This document shows, piece by piece, positions 11,350 to 20,751 of a stretch of 64,000 nt of DNA. A program made the position numbers and the translations under genes. The stretch is from Bombyx mori (lineage: Eukaryota > Arthropoda > Insecta > Lepidoptera > Bombycidae). Within the stretch, counting starts at the first letter, position 1. Each line of letters opens with the position of its first letter. The DNA lies in the NCBI RefSeq assembly GCF_030269925.1, contig NC_085120.1, forward strand, positions 10,257,501 through 10,321,500, given 5' to 3'. Under the pieces are notes generated by a model. It did no database searches. It saw only the letters and a program-made list of their open reading frames with translations, and was not told the origin of the DNA.

Positions 11350-11600
11350 TACTGGTGGTAGGATCTCTTGTGAGTCCGCACGAGTAGGTACCACCGCCCT
11401 GCCTATTTTTGCCGTAAAGCAGTAATGCGTTTCGGTTTGAAGGGCGGGGCAGCCGTTGTAACTATACTGAGACCTTAGAACTTATATCTCAGGTGGGTGG
11501 CTCATTTACGTCGTAGATGCGTCTATGAGCTCCAGTAACCACTTAACATCAGGTGGGCTGTGAGCTCGTCGATGGGTATCTAAGCAATAAAAAATAAAAA
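11350..11600 (+). repeat. BMC1-type short retroposon
   Basis: Complete short copy from ACTGGTGGTAGGATCTCTTG to AAGCAATAAAAAATAAAAAA. Confidence 0.85.
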
Positions 11601-11790
11601 AGGCATGAAATAAAATGAAATGAAATGTGATGAGATAATATGGGAGCACGTAATGATAAATATTTTATATAAAAAAGTTATCATATAAATATAGTTTTTC
11701 ATATAAAAAAGTTTTCATTAAAATTAAAATAAGACTGACCTAAAGGTCTTAGTTACCAGGTCATAAAATCCCTTAAAAAATCATTTCGTG
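11601..11790 (+). mobile_element. Helitron-internal fragment
   Basis: AAAATTAAAATAAGACTGAC, AGGTCTTAGTTACCAGGTCA and TAAAATCCCTTAAAAAA are the reverse complement of a block inside the Helitron at 61927-62579. The preceding AAATGAAATGAAATG run also has its counterpart there. No Helitron termini are left. Confidence 0.55.
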
Positions 11791-12918
11791 CGCAGCGCGT
11801 TTCGCATTACGTTGTTTTTAATTTTTGGCTTTCGTTCGTTTTCGTAAACAACCTAACGCGCGATTTCTCGTAACAGGTTCCATTTTTATTTTAAAGCAAC
11901 CTCTTGCTGCAACATGTTTCGTAAAAAATTACTCATCTTTAGTAGGAAACAGCCTCAAAAATATCGTTTTTATTAAAATATCTCGAACAATAAACATAAC
12001 CTAAAATGTAAACATTGTCTGATTTTACCAATTTGGCCATTGCTGGGAGACCTGAAAATTGGGCTCATGAAACCTTCTTAGGTATTGTAACTTATGCCCA
12101 AATTCTAGCACTGTAACGCCAGGCCCAAGTTTGTATGGATTTCGGGTTTGTCCTTTATACATACATACCTCGAAATTTTCTCTAAACTCGGCAACACCGA
12201 TATCAAAATTTTAGCTTTCATTAATAATATGTAATACGTAATCACGAAATTTCACGAGTCAGAGACGTTCAAAGCGGCTTATACCGGTGAATTCGGTGAC
12301 GTGCCAAATTCTAAATACTCAACGCGTGTGTGTACTCCGTAATTTCGTATTTGTCGCCGTGTACAATGGAAATTCGAATGTTGCCAGTTTTTTTACTGAC
12401 AATAAATAAAATGTTTTTTTTTTAAATATTGTTTAGATGGTTAATAGTCCAGAATGAATGAATACAATGAAAGATTTAATTGCGTTTACTGTAATATAAG
12501 TAAGACTTTATTGACAATGTAAAATTAAAGTTACAAGAAATGTATCTATTAAAATATTCATTAATCTGTAATATAAATAAGAAAAGAAAATTTAAAGCCT
12601 TTAATCTCTATTTAAATTAATATTTTAAACAGCATTATATAATTATATACTATGCAAAACTGAACTACTCTCTTTACTAAACGATAGGTGACTGAATTCG
12701 TCAAAGAATGATCTTTTTAGAACTAAAGAGTTTTAAAGGTTTTAAATACTTAAAGGTTTTTCTTTACATTTGAGAACGCGATTTTTAATGATTGTTACTT
12801 TTAAATTTATTTTCTATCATCCTTTCGGAGCTGAAAAAGGCTGTATTAATTTAATCCTGACGTCTTTTCAATATACAATAGTCAATTAAAAAATTCAATA
12901 CAGAAATATTGAATTTCT
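11791..12918. other. non-coding, no gene seen
   Basis: AT-rich with no repeat or gene recognised. Confidence 0.4.
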
Positions 12919-13153
12919 ACTGGTGGTAGGACCTCTTGTGATTCCGCACGGGTAGGTACCACCACGCTGCCTATTTCTGCCGTGAAGCAGTAATGCGTTT
13001 CGGTTTGAAGGGCGAGGCAGCCGTTTTAACTATACTTGAGACCTTAGAACTTATATCTCAAGGTGGGTGGTGCATTTACTCTGTAGATGTTTATGGGCTC
13101 CAGTAGCCACTTAACAGGTGGCTCGTCCACCCATCTAAGCAATAAAAAAAAAG
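12919..13153 (+). repeat. BMC1-type short retroposon
   Basis: From ACTGGTGGTAGGACCTCTTG to AAGCAATAAAAAAAAAG, with a small deletion in the 3' part. Confidence 0.85.
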
Positions 13154-13223
13154 AAATTAGGACTAGGTGCACTTTTAACCACTACAGCTATTGTTCTTGT
13201 ATCACAATTTGTTCTCTTAAGTC

Positions 13224-13268
13224 GAATAGCCTCTTTAGCTACCAGCGAATACATAGTTAGGGAAAAAA
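13224..13268 (+). repeat. Bm1 3' tail fragment
   Basis: AATAGCCTCTTTAGCTACCA followed by GCGAATACATAGTTAGGGAA and an A-run resembles the last 45 bases of Bm1. The identification is weak because it is short and diverged. Confidence 0.45.
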
Positions 13269-13583
13269 ATCGCATATTAATACCGGGTTGAATTTTTTGA
13301 GTTGTTCTCTTTCAAACTCGAAAACATACGAGAACACCGCCACGCTACCGACATCCCATTTAAATTCTAAAGCTTCTATAACGTGCAAATATTCCTGAAT
13401 ATACATAATTAAGTAATTCTCATATTCGTCGCGTTCATTTGCATGAAAATCCGCAGAGCCTCCGAGGTGGGTTTCGTGCGAAATTTTCACTAAACATTGT
13501 ATAAAGGTTTTTAACACGTTTTTATTAGCTCGGTGTGTATTTTTGTTTTTGTCTTTAATCACCGTTATCACCGACCTTAACAC
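13257..13583 (-). CDS. unidentified 108-codon ORF, possible exon or captured fragment
   Basis: I do not recognise this protein. The frame is open from a stop just upstream to TAA at 13257. There is no ATG at its start (the first codon after the stop region used here is GTG), so if real it would be an internal exon or a gene fragment. The composition is protein-like and not low-complexity. It has an acidic and aromatic centre (for example FHANERDEYENYLIMYIQEY) followed by EALEFKWDVGSVAVFSYVFE, with mixed codon use. A weak AAG acceptor lies just upstream, and CCG|GTATTA near 13277 could be a donor. Its 3' end overlaps a Bm1-like tail. No neighbour on either side looks like another exon. Chance, an old captured gene piece or a true exon all remain possible. 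Confidence 0.3.
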   Translation of the reverse strand: MLRSVITVIKDKNKNTHRANKNVLKTFIQCLVKISHETHLGGSADFHANERDEYENYLIMYIQEYLHVIEALEFKWDVGSVAVFSYVFEFEREQLKKFNPVLICDFFP

Positions 13584-14445
13584 CTTTGATTAAATTAACT
13601 TGAAAATTTTGTACACGAATCAAGTAACGATGATAAAAAAATTATTTAAAAAAAATCGCTCTAGTATTAAAACGATAAAAAAATATGAAATCAATTGTTA
13701 GTTCTTTTTGGTATTTAATCGTTTTTTTGTTTGTTTTAGTTTTTAAACTGATCATATTGTTATGTAACTGGTTATGTCGCATCTGGATATTGGAGCGACC
13801 AAGCGATAATACTACTGCAGTATTCTTTCTGTTCAAAATTAGGGAGATTTTTCATTGTCTTTTGTTTCATTAATATTAACTCTGCAGTCGAGATTTTTTT
13901 TACGGCAGGTTTAAAAGTTAATGATTACAATTTTAAAAAGCATAGAATTGATTTATATACCTTTTTTTTGAGATCTTAAAATTTTAGTGCAATGTATAAT
14001 GTATAGTTTAAATCCATTTTTTCTTCTTTAAAATTAAGTTAGCTACTTTTTGCTATTTAAGGTGACTCACCATTGACAAATATCCAGCTTTTCTTGTAAT
14101 CATCCGATTTATGGCTGCAAAATATTAATCATCATACTATAGTTAAGAACTAAGAGAAACTAGTCAAATATGTGGAACATACGCAAGTCAAGATTAATTT
14201 CGATGTAACTTTAAAAGATCCCCATAAAAAGCTGGCGTTTTGGATCATTGTTTTTATACGTCTCGTTTTTTTCTAAATAAATACACTCTTAGTTAATATC
14301 CTTCGGAATTTCAAATCATCACCCATTTGGGTTTCTGGGTTGATTAAGAGCACTAAATTTCAAATTGCATCTCTGCAGTAAAGTGTCTAAGATACGGACA
14401 TATAGACAAATGAACTAGATGAAAATTACAAGATTTTTAGTTATT
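13584..14445. other. non-coding, no gene seen
   Basis: AT-rich. The opposing 62-aa and 64-aa ORFs at 13642-13873 are low-complexity readings of T-rich DNA. Confidence 0.4.
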
Positions 14446-14625
14446 ATTTTATTTTACTTAGATTGTCGAACCTGGTGTTAAATGGTTCTCGAAATCCATA
14501 GACGTCACCAAGGTAAATGAATCAATGCCCAACAAATTGAACGTTTACTGCTTCACGGATGAAATAAGACAGGGTGGTGTTACCTCCCATGCGGGCTCAC
14601 AAGACACCCTACTAAAAGTGAAAGA
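14446..14625 (-). repeat. old BMC1-type copy, degraded
   Basis: The order of motifs (TTACTTAGAT, CCTGGTGTTAAATGGTT, CCATAGACGTC, TACTGCTTCACGGATGAAAT, CAGGGTGGTGTTACCTCC, CTCACAAGACACCCTAC) matches a minus-strand BMC1 with many substitutions and deletions. Confidence 0.7.
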
Positions 14626-15162
14626 ATAATTCTTTTTCGATTCTCCCAAATAATTCTGTCCTATAAGAACAAGTTTAATTAAATTTTACTGCTGCTTTGC
14701 GGATCTTAGTAGCCCTGCGGGTAGCTGTGTGTATGGTAAAATAAATGTTATTCTCTTAGCTATTCAGTTCATTTTTCAGGATTGCCATAACTGACAGAAC
14801 AGAGATAGGTTTAGTAATTTTTGATGATCATGAAAACTCTTAAAGCTATTCTTACGTACCTTTCGCGAGTTATGAAACAGATAGGTTGTACTGAAGTTCG
14901 TATTTTGGTACCCTTTGTTCTCCAAACAAAGGGTACCTACCGCAAGGGTTTCAGTAAACCGAACGGTTATTGTTTCATATTAGAAGGCATTGTTATTGTA
15001 CGAGTCAATGTTTTTCTTTTTCAGGTAAGCACTGCTTTTGGAAGGTTCAATGTGACTTTGCGTTGCTGAATTTTCATTATTTTGGTGTGAGATAGATTTT
15101 AGTGGGTTCGTATTAAAAACAAACGAAGCATCCTGATTTTTATTAGTATATAGAGCTCGCAG
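14626..15162. other. non-coding with a 13-bp inverted repeat
   Basis: GGTACCCTTTGTT (14907-14919) and AACAAAGGGTACC (14925-14937) form a perfect hairpin with a 5-nt loop. The hairpin lies inside an 82-aa plus ORF (14821-15069) that has no recognisable family. No other feature is seen. Confidence 0.5.
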
Positions 15163-15335
15163 CTCGCCCTTAAGTTGTTATCAAGGCTCATAGACGTAAA
15201 CACAGATTGCGACCTTGAAACTTGAAGCCAAAGTCACGTTTGTTTTTTAGTTACTTACTGCTTTCCTATTCTGCGAACCGAAACGAATTATTGCTTCACG
15301 AAAGAAATGGCAAGGTTGCGATAACCACCTAGTAG
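15163..15335 (-). repeat. very old BMC1-type copy
   Basis: GGCTCATAGACGTAAACAC, GCGAACCGAAACGAATTATT, GCTTCACGAAAGAAATGGCA and similar motifs occur in minus-strand BMC1 order, but the divergence is heavy. Confidence 0.5.
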
Positions 15336-15363
15336 TATCGCAAAGTAGGTGCGCAATATCATC

Positions 15364-15557
15364 ATGCCCACTGAGTTACTCGCGGGATCTTCTCGGTGGG
15401 CCGCGTTTCCTATCCGGTGGTAGATTCTGCGAAGCACTGCTCTTACTAGGGCCAGTATTAGCAACACTCCCGGTTTGAGCCCCATGAGCTCACCTACTAG
15501 TTCGGTAATTCTAGAATAACCCCTCTAGGTTACTAGAATAGGTAGGGAAAAAAAATC
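15364..15557 (+). repeat. Bm1-type SINE, short form
   Basis: From GCCCACTGAGTTACTCGCGG through TATCCGGTGGTAGATTCTGC, ACACTCCCGGTTTGAGCCCC and ATGAGCTCACC to GTAGGGAAAAAAAA. The minus-strand 65-aa ORF over it is a repeat shadow. Confidence 0.85.
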
Positions 15558-16375
15558 ATCGGCAAATTTTTAACATCGATTAGGTTCCCTGATCGTTCGT
15601 GAAGAAGGACGGTAGTCTACGCATTAGTAAGTAAGAGCTCGTTAGGGTCTGTTTAATGTGCCTCACGTAATGATGAGCGCTTAATCGAATGTGTCTAATT
15701 TATCTCAAATTTATCGTTCTTATCGTATTGAAATGAATCAGTCTTGACAACCGAAACCGTTCACTTAGTTTTTTCATTATCTTGAGTTCCAAACTTCGAT
15801 ACAACATAGATTTTTAATATCCGATTTAAAAATTTTATGTTCAGCATCGGTCGATGATATATAGTGAGAATATTTATAAACTACCCTCGTAAAGCAACCT
15901 AAAATGAAATGTTACGCAAAGCAAAAACTTAAAAAGACAAAAAGAGATATAAATTTAGGAAGTCACAATTTTCTTGTAAAGTTTAATGAAATAATGATTA
16001 TCGCAATTTAAAAAAACAAAACTCGAGTTGTAATCGAACAATATAAAAAGTTAGAAATGTAAACAAATTACTGTATTGTTGCAGTAACAATAACAACAAA
16101 GTGCTGTAACAAAGTTTGTTCGCAGAACAAGAAGGCGTGCATACTAGACTTGGGTTTGTTTGTTTGAAGCTGTTTTGTTTCGTAATGTAAGAGAGGAGAG
16201 AGAAAGAGGGGCGCGTGTTTTTGACGTTTCTAAGATACTTTTCCCATTTTACAATTTGTGTATTGTGAACATTGATTAGTGTTTTTGTTTTGAATATATT
16301 ATGTAAATTATACTCGGCTATGTTTAATTTTACTTACTAATATATTAATTAGTATACGCTAACCAAAACATACTA
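15558..16375. other. non-coding, no gene seen
   Basis: AT-rich with a short purine-rich run (AGAGAGGAGAGAGAAAGAGG near 16190-16210). No gene or clear repeat. Confidence 0.4.
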
Positions 16376-16622
16376 CTTTTTTTTATTGCTTAGATGGGTG
16401 GACGAGCTCACAGCCCACCTGGTGTTAAGTGGTTACTGGAGCCCATAGACATCTAAGACATAAATGCGCCACCCACCTTGAGATATAAGTTCTAAGGTCT
16501 CAAGTATAGTTACAACGGCTGCCCCACCCTTCAAATCTAAACGCATTACTGCTTCACGGCAGAAATAGGCAGGGTGATGGTACCTACCCGCGCGGACTCA
16601 CAAGAGGTCCTACCACCAGTAT
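16376..16622 (-). repeat. BMC1-type short retroposon
   Basis: A complete minus-strand copy: T-run, ATTGCTTAGATGGGTGGACG at the left and CTCACAAGAGGTCCTACCAC ending CAGTA at the right. Confidence 0.9.
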
Positions 16623-17284
16623 AAACATTTAATACATTTAATATAAATATGAATGTTTGTATGTGCAGTTGTCGGCACGTTTTAGTATGTACTTTTTGAA
16701 GTGAAACTTCGTTAGGCACGTTGAGGGTAAAATTTAACTCGCGACACATTCGTTACGGCTAGAGAGAAAAGATACAATTAAGGAAGAGCGAGAGTGAGAA
16801 AATAGACAGAGCGTCTCGGGAACCACTCGACGTTATTTCGTTTAGCGACATCTACTGGACTACATATGAACTACTACATTACAAGGCCAATGGTGTGAAC
16901 AGCTTAGTTTCTAAAATATTTACAAAGATTAGTATTTTAAATTATCACTAAAAATTAAGAAAACCACCATACTATTTATTACACAGCGCAAAAGAAATTT
17001 CAATTCGATTTCAAACGCGATATCATCTACCGCGCTGCGCGAAAGGGACGGTGAATACCCTCTTCGGAGTTGCGGGAAAGAGACACTCGATACGATCTGA
17101 AACATTACCAAAATTTTTAAACCTGTTCAGAGAATTCCTATCCAATTTTAATTGATTCTTCATTGCACGTAATATACCCAGGTAAACTTCAATGTCTTCT
17201 CCATTATGCGGCTTTAATAAACAAGACATGTGTTTCCAAAAATAGCGATTTACTACGTTTTTAATAAAAGACAAAATATAGTAC
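16623..17284. other. non-coding flank of the LTR element
   Basis: An 83-aa minus ORF (17023-17274) and an overlapping 60-aa ORF run up to the LTR insertion point. I recognise no family in them. The LTR element inserted at GTAC 17281-17284. Confidence 0.4.
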
Positions 17285-17599
17285 TATTAGGAATCAGAAG
17301 AAAAACCATTTAAAAAAATAACAATTAGCACACGTTTACAGAGATTTAAAACAATGACTCACGCACACCACGTCCACGACTACCTTCTCTCACGAACGCC
17401 GCCGATCGAATGAATGTTTCGAACAAAGGCGTTGCTATTTATAGGCACTGTACCCTCAACATTATTATAAAATTCGTGTTTCCTAAATTAACACTTAAAG
17501 TCTTTGAACGATGGTCTCTCGACGAATGTCAACCGACAAATGCGCCGGTGACGGAGCTGCGTGCCGGTTTTATACCCTTTTTGTAGGGTATTCCTTACA
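17285..17599 (-). repeat. 3' LTR of the 17285-21066 element
   Basis: Plus-strand ends are TATTAGG and CCTTACA; in sense it starts TGTAAGG. Minus-strand TATA boxes are at 17436-17443 (TATAAATA) and 17565-17575 (GTATAAAACC region). An arthropod-like TTCATTCGAT initiator sits about 28 bp after the first. Confidence 0.9.
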
Positions 17600-17615
17600 C
17601 GGCCTCTCCTGACTG
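17600..17615 (-). other. polypurine tract next to the 3' LTR
   Basis: The sense strand reads CAGTCAGGAGAGGCCG directly before the TGTAAGG start of the 3' LTR. The opposite end has a pyrimidine-rich stretch and no purine tract, which fixes the orientation. Confidence 0.55.
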
Positions 17616-17999
17616 TGGTTCGTCCTCGACCACATAACTGGGGTCTACTCGTAACGATGATGCGGAAGCGTGCGAAAGATCTTGTTAGGTCCGCGCCTCC
17701 CGAAAGTTCGGCAGGGTGGCTGTCCCAGCTCCAGTCTGCAACCACGATGTGAGGCTGCACCACGTGTGGCGGGCGTCCCGCTCGACCGTCCTGATAGATA
17801 ATCCTGAAAATGCAGGCAGAGCGCATAAGTAGCTCAGCAGGACTGCAAACGAACTACTCCTTACTCGTGACTCCCTGCGTCGGGCTTAGTGGACCAAAGG
17901 CATCATAGTCCCCGACGAGTGAAGCAGCAGGCCACAGATCGAGCGACATCGCCCTCTGCGTCACTGCCAGTCGTACGGCCCGTGAAGTCGGCGGCTCGC
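17616..17999 (-). other. non-coding spacer of the LTR element
   Basis: GC-richer than the surroundings. The 112-aa minus ORF here runs on into the LTR and has no recognised domain. Confidence 0.4.
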
Positions 18000-18720
18000 G
18001 AGCATCACGTGCAGTGTGCACATAAGCAGCACGTGCGGTATGCACGCCAGAAATAGATGAGCGCGCGCAGGCAGCAGCACGCGAGCAGTGCGCGCAGTCT
18101 GCACGCCAGAAGTGAGAGAGCGCACGCAGCCAGCGGCACGCGAGCAGTGCGCGCAGTCTGCACGCCAGAAGTAGGTGAGCGCGCGCATGCAGCGGCACGC
18201 GAGCAACACGTGCAGTATGCACGTCTGAAGCAGGCGAGCGCCCGCAGGTAGCGGCACGCGAGCAGTGCGCGCAGTCTGCACGCCAGAAGTGAGAGAGCGC
18301 CCGCAGGTAGCGGCACGCGAGCAGTGCGCGCAGTCTGCACGCCAGAAGTGAGAGAGCGCACGCAGCCAGCGGCACGCGAGCAGTGCGCGCAGTCTGCACG
18401 CCAGAAGTAGGTGAGCGCGCGCATGCAGCGGCACGCGAGCAACACGTGCAGTATGCACGTCTGAAGCAGGCGAGCGCCCGCAGGTAGCGGCACGCGAGCA
18501 GTGCGCGCAGCCAGCGGTACGCGAGCAGTGCGCGCAGTATGCGCGCCAGAAGTAGATGAGCGCGCGCAGCCAGCGGCACGCGAGCAGTGCGCGCAGTATG
18601 CACGTCTGAAGCAGGTGAGCGCGCGCAGGTAGCGGCACGAGAGCAGTACGCGCAGTATGCACGTCTGAAGCAGGTGAGCGCGTACAGGCAGCGGCACGCG
18701 AGCAGCACGCGCAGTAGCAC
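18000..18720 (-). repeat. 59-bp GC-rich tandem array (about 12 units)
   Basis: The marker GCACGCCAGAAG or its variant recurs at 18042, 18101, 18160, 18219, 18278, 18337, 18396 and 18455, each exactly 59 bp apart. After one unit enlarged by 27 bp it continues at 18541, 18600 and 18659. A four-unit block (18101 onward) is repeated at 18337, so there is a 236-bp higher-order period. Because 59 is not a multiple of 3, all three minus frames cycle through the same repeat and stay open, giving three overlapping ORFs of 290, 253 and 250 aa rich in Ala, Arg, Cys and Leu. I regard these as repeat readings. Each unit carries a short hairpin around GCA-gt(a/c)-TGC. Confidence 0.9.
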
Positions 18721-18816
18721 AATCATCCTTAATGCGCATATTCCTGTTAGTATCCAAGGGCCAGTGTGCGTCGCCCTTCGTTAAGTGTCTTCTGCATTTG
18801 GTTACCAGTGATCCCT

Positions 18817-19425
18817 GTAAAATGGTCCCAGACCCACTCGTACAAAGATCGTATTAAAAACGTACGAGTGCATTCCACACGCAGAGTTTATTCAAACGTG
18901 TGAAGCTTCCCGGCACGCCGACCATACTCAAACGTGCCGAGGCTTCTCAATACGCAGGCCTTGGCCGATTGTATTGAGGCATCTCACCGTGTAGAATTAA
19001 TCGCACGAGTGAGGGATACGTAAAATGGTCCCAGACCCACTCGTACGAAGATCGTATTAAAAACGTACGAGTGCATTCCACACGCAGAGTTTATTCAAAC
19101 GTGTGAAGCTTCCCGACACGCCGACCATACTCAAACGTGCCGAGGCTTCTCAATACGCCAGCTTAGGCCGATTGTATTGAGGCATCTCACCGTGTAGGAT
19201 TAATCACACGAGTGAGGGATACGTAAAATGGTCCCAGACCCACTCGTACGAAGATCGTATTAAAAACGTACGAGTGCATTCCACACGCAGAGTGTATTCA
19301 AACGTGTGAAGCTTCCCGACACGCCGACCATACTCAAACGTGTCGAGGCTTCTCAATACGCCAGCTTAGGCAAATTGTATTGAGGCATCTCACCGTGTAG
19401 AATTAATCACACGAATGAGGGATAC
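18817..19425 (-). repeat. three exact-length 203-bp tandem units made of hairpins
   Basis: Units start with GTAAAATGGTCCCAGACCCA at 18817, 19020 and 19223; the array ends at 19425. Each unit contains about five inverted repeats spaced roughly 40 bp apart: CACTCGTAC/GTACGAGTG, CACACG/CGTGTG, CGGCACG/CGTGCCG (or variant), CTCAATAC/GTATTGAG and CAC-GTGT/ACAC-GTG. Loops are about 10-16 nt. Units differ by a few substitutions, some of them compensatory. It lies between the integrase remnant and the 59-bp array. Confidence 0.9.
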
Positions 19426-19510
19426 GTAACTAGAGAGCAATCATCTATAGCTTACCCTTCAGGTTCACCATAGGAATACGTATACTTGTGAACAATGATA
19501 ATTATTAACT

Positions 19511-19690
19511 TTACTGACTCTCAAAGAAGGCAGCACATGTCTCAGGGGTCCACTCGCCCCGCCACGACACCATATGTTGTGCAGCTGCTTGCGTAGTTTT
19601 GCCATAACTGCCGTTGAGCAGCCGTAGGGTATAGCGTCCACTGGGTAGAATTTCGACAATCTTATACGAGCCACGCATGCCGGAATCAAG
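19511..19690 (-). pseudogene. integrase C-terminal (GPY/F-like) module remnant
   Basis: A minus-strand frame of 60 codons ends in TAA at 19511 and reads LDSGMRGSYKIVEILPSGRY, followed by TLRLLNGSYGKTTQ and ending near EWTPETCAAFFES. The K/R-G-(P/S)-Y-x-(I/V)-x-x-(I/V)-L-P-x-x-R-Y pattern is that of the GPY/F module at the end of Ty3/gypsy integrases, where it contributes to DNA binding and multimerisation. Here the proline is replaced by serine. In-frame stops lie just upstream, so no intact integrase can be made from this copy. An overlapping 74-aa ORF in another frame is a shadow. Confidence 0.7.
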
Positions 19691-19832
19691 TTTACCTGCC
19701 GACCGATATTACGCAGCTACCGGCACGTCGCTTGCGTGTTACTGCCGCAGGAACCATCGACGGGTTCGAGCTAGCGGCAATGCCCGTGAGGCACCATCCT
19801 CACCATTCAGTAAGGTCCACGGGTTGCCGGAT

Positions 19833-20042
19833 CTAGATTTCCTGTCGACTGTGAGTTATTACCAAAACAAGATTATCGACATTAAAAACGGCTGCTGCTC
19901 GTCGGTGCCCGTCCACGCGAGCATCATGTCGCTTTACACTCCGTGGTACCAATTGATAAGCTCTACCTTGACCTAGTTCTCGACGAACTTCACGGCTCGG
20001 AAACACCTCAGTCGTGACATCATTAATTAGAGTCCTCACCAC
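19833..20042 (-). pseudogene. integrase linker remnant upstream of the GPY module
   Basis: A 69-aa minus-strand frame contains KRHDARVDGHRRAAAVFNVD and then NLVLV. This resembles the basic linker and (G/N)-D/N-L-V-L-V strand that follow the catalytic core of gypsy-type integrases. It is separated from the module at 19511-19690 by about 140 bp with stops and a frame change. The DDE catalytic core itself is missing. Confidence 0.6.
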
Positions 20043-20049
20043 AGGTGTG

Positions 20050-20416
20050 GTGGCGTCTTTTCTACCAGAAGCTACAGGGCGGATGTCTGTTGTCTTGCGT
20101 TCAGAATGAGCTGTAATCTCAAAAGTTTAATTGACCATTTTGCCAACACAGTCCCGTCTACTTGTTTGATATTACGCGTCACTGGTGACCACTAATGCCT
20201 GAAACCTACAAGGACTCTGCCTAACCTGACCTCCACCAAAAATGATTAGTGTTCGCGGCTCTAACCGGAGGGCCCCGTTATGCCCCATATCACTATTAAA
20301 GTTCTATTAAAGCACTAGCGAGGGTAGACGCCTCAGAACCAGGGATACTAGATTCTACGCGACCTTGTTGCGAACCAACGATATTCGACATGGGAGTCGT
20401 AACTGTCCGTAGAATA
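20050..20416 (-). other. deletion-junction region of the LTR element
   Basis: Between the possible gag start and the integrase remnant I see no open frame and no protease or RT motif. The whole central pol region has been lost, and the junction must lie in this interval. Confidence 0.5.
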
Positions 20417-20608
20417 TCACGTGGTCTGTTCAGCGTGCGCCTTATCGTTAGAACGTGTCGCGACAGGTTCTATCGTGCGCGAGCGCATCGTTCGTATCGC
20501 GATTCTGTCTATCATCTCTGTGATCGCGAAAGCATAATATCGTTTTCGATTACGAGAATCATCTCGAGACGGTCGCCTCCGTGTACTAGGAGTTTCAGTA
20601 TGTCTCAT
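20417..20608 (-). pseudogene. possible gag N-terminus remnant
   Basis: An ATG at 20608 opens a 63-codon frame ending at 20417. It begins MRHTETPSTRRRPSRDDSRN with a run of Arg, Ser, Asp and Asn, then AFAITEMIDRIA. A short basic/serine-rich start followed by an amphipathic stretch, placed a little after the 5' LTR and leader, fits a gag start by position. The similarity is compositional only, and the frame stops where the deletion begins. Confidence 0.4.
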
Positions 20609-20751
20609 TATCACTGTTAAAATTTGCAATCACACAAGAAAAATAACAAATAAAGTATGAAAGCATCAAAGTAAGCAGTCTTTGTAAAACAAAACAAAGT
20701 TCAGAGTTTTACGCTACTGTGGGCTATTTGAGTCCTTTATCCCACTTCTGA

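Noticed and set aside
16190..16910. Possible second LTR region (purine-rich runs and TGTAAC motifs)
   Set aside because: I could find no matching repeat, no TG...CA borders and no target duplication.
17561..17752. Plus-strand reading of the LTR element
   Set aside because: The promoter, polypurine tract and integrase motifs all show that the element is read on the minus strand.
17854..18726. 290-aa minus-strand ORF, the longest in the window
   Set aside because: It is a reading of the 59-bp tandem array. Two other frames of the same strand are equally open because the unit length is not a multiple of 3, so there is no single coding frame.
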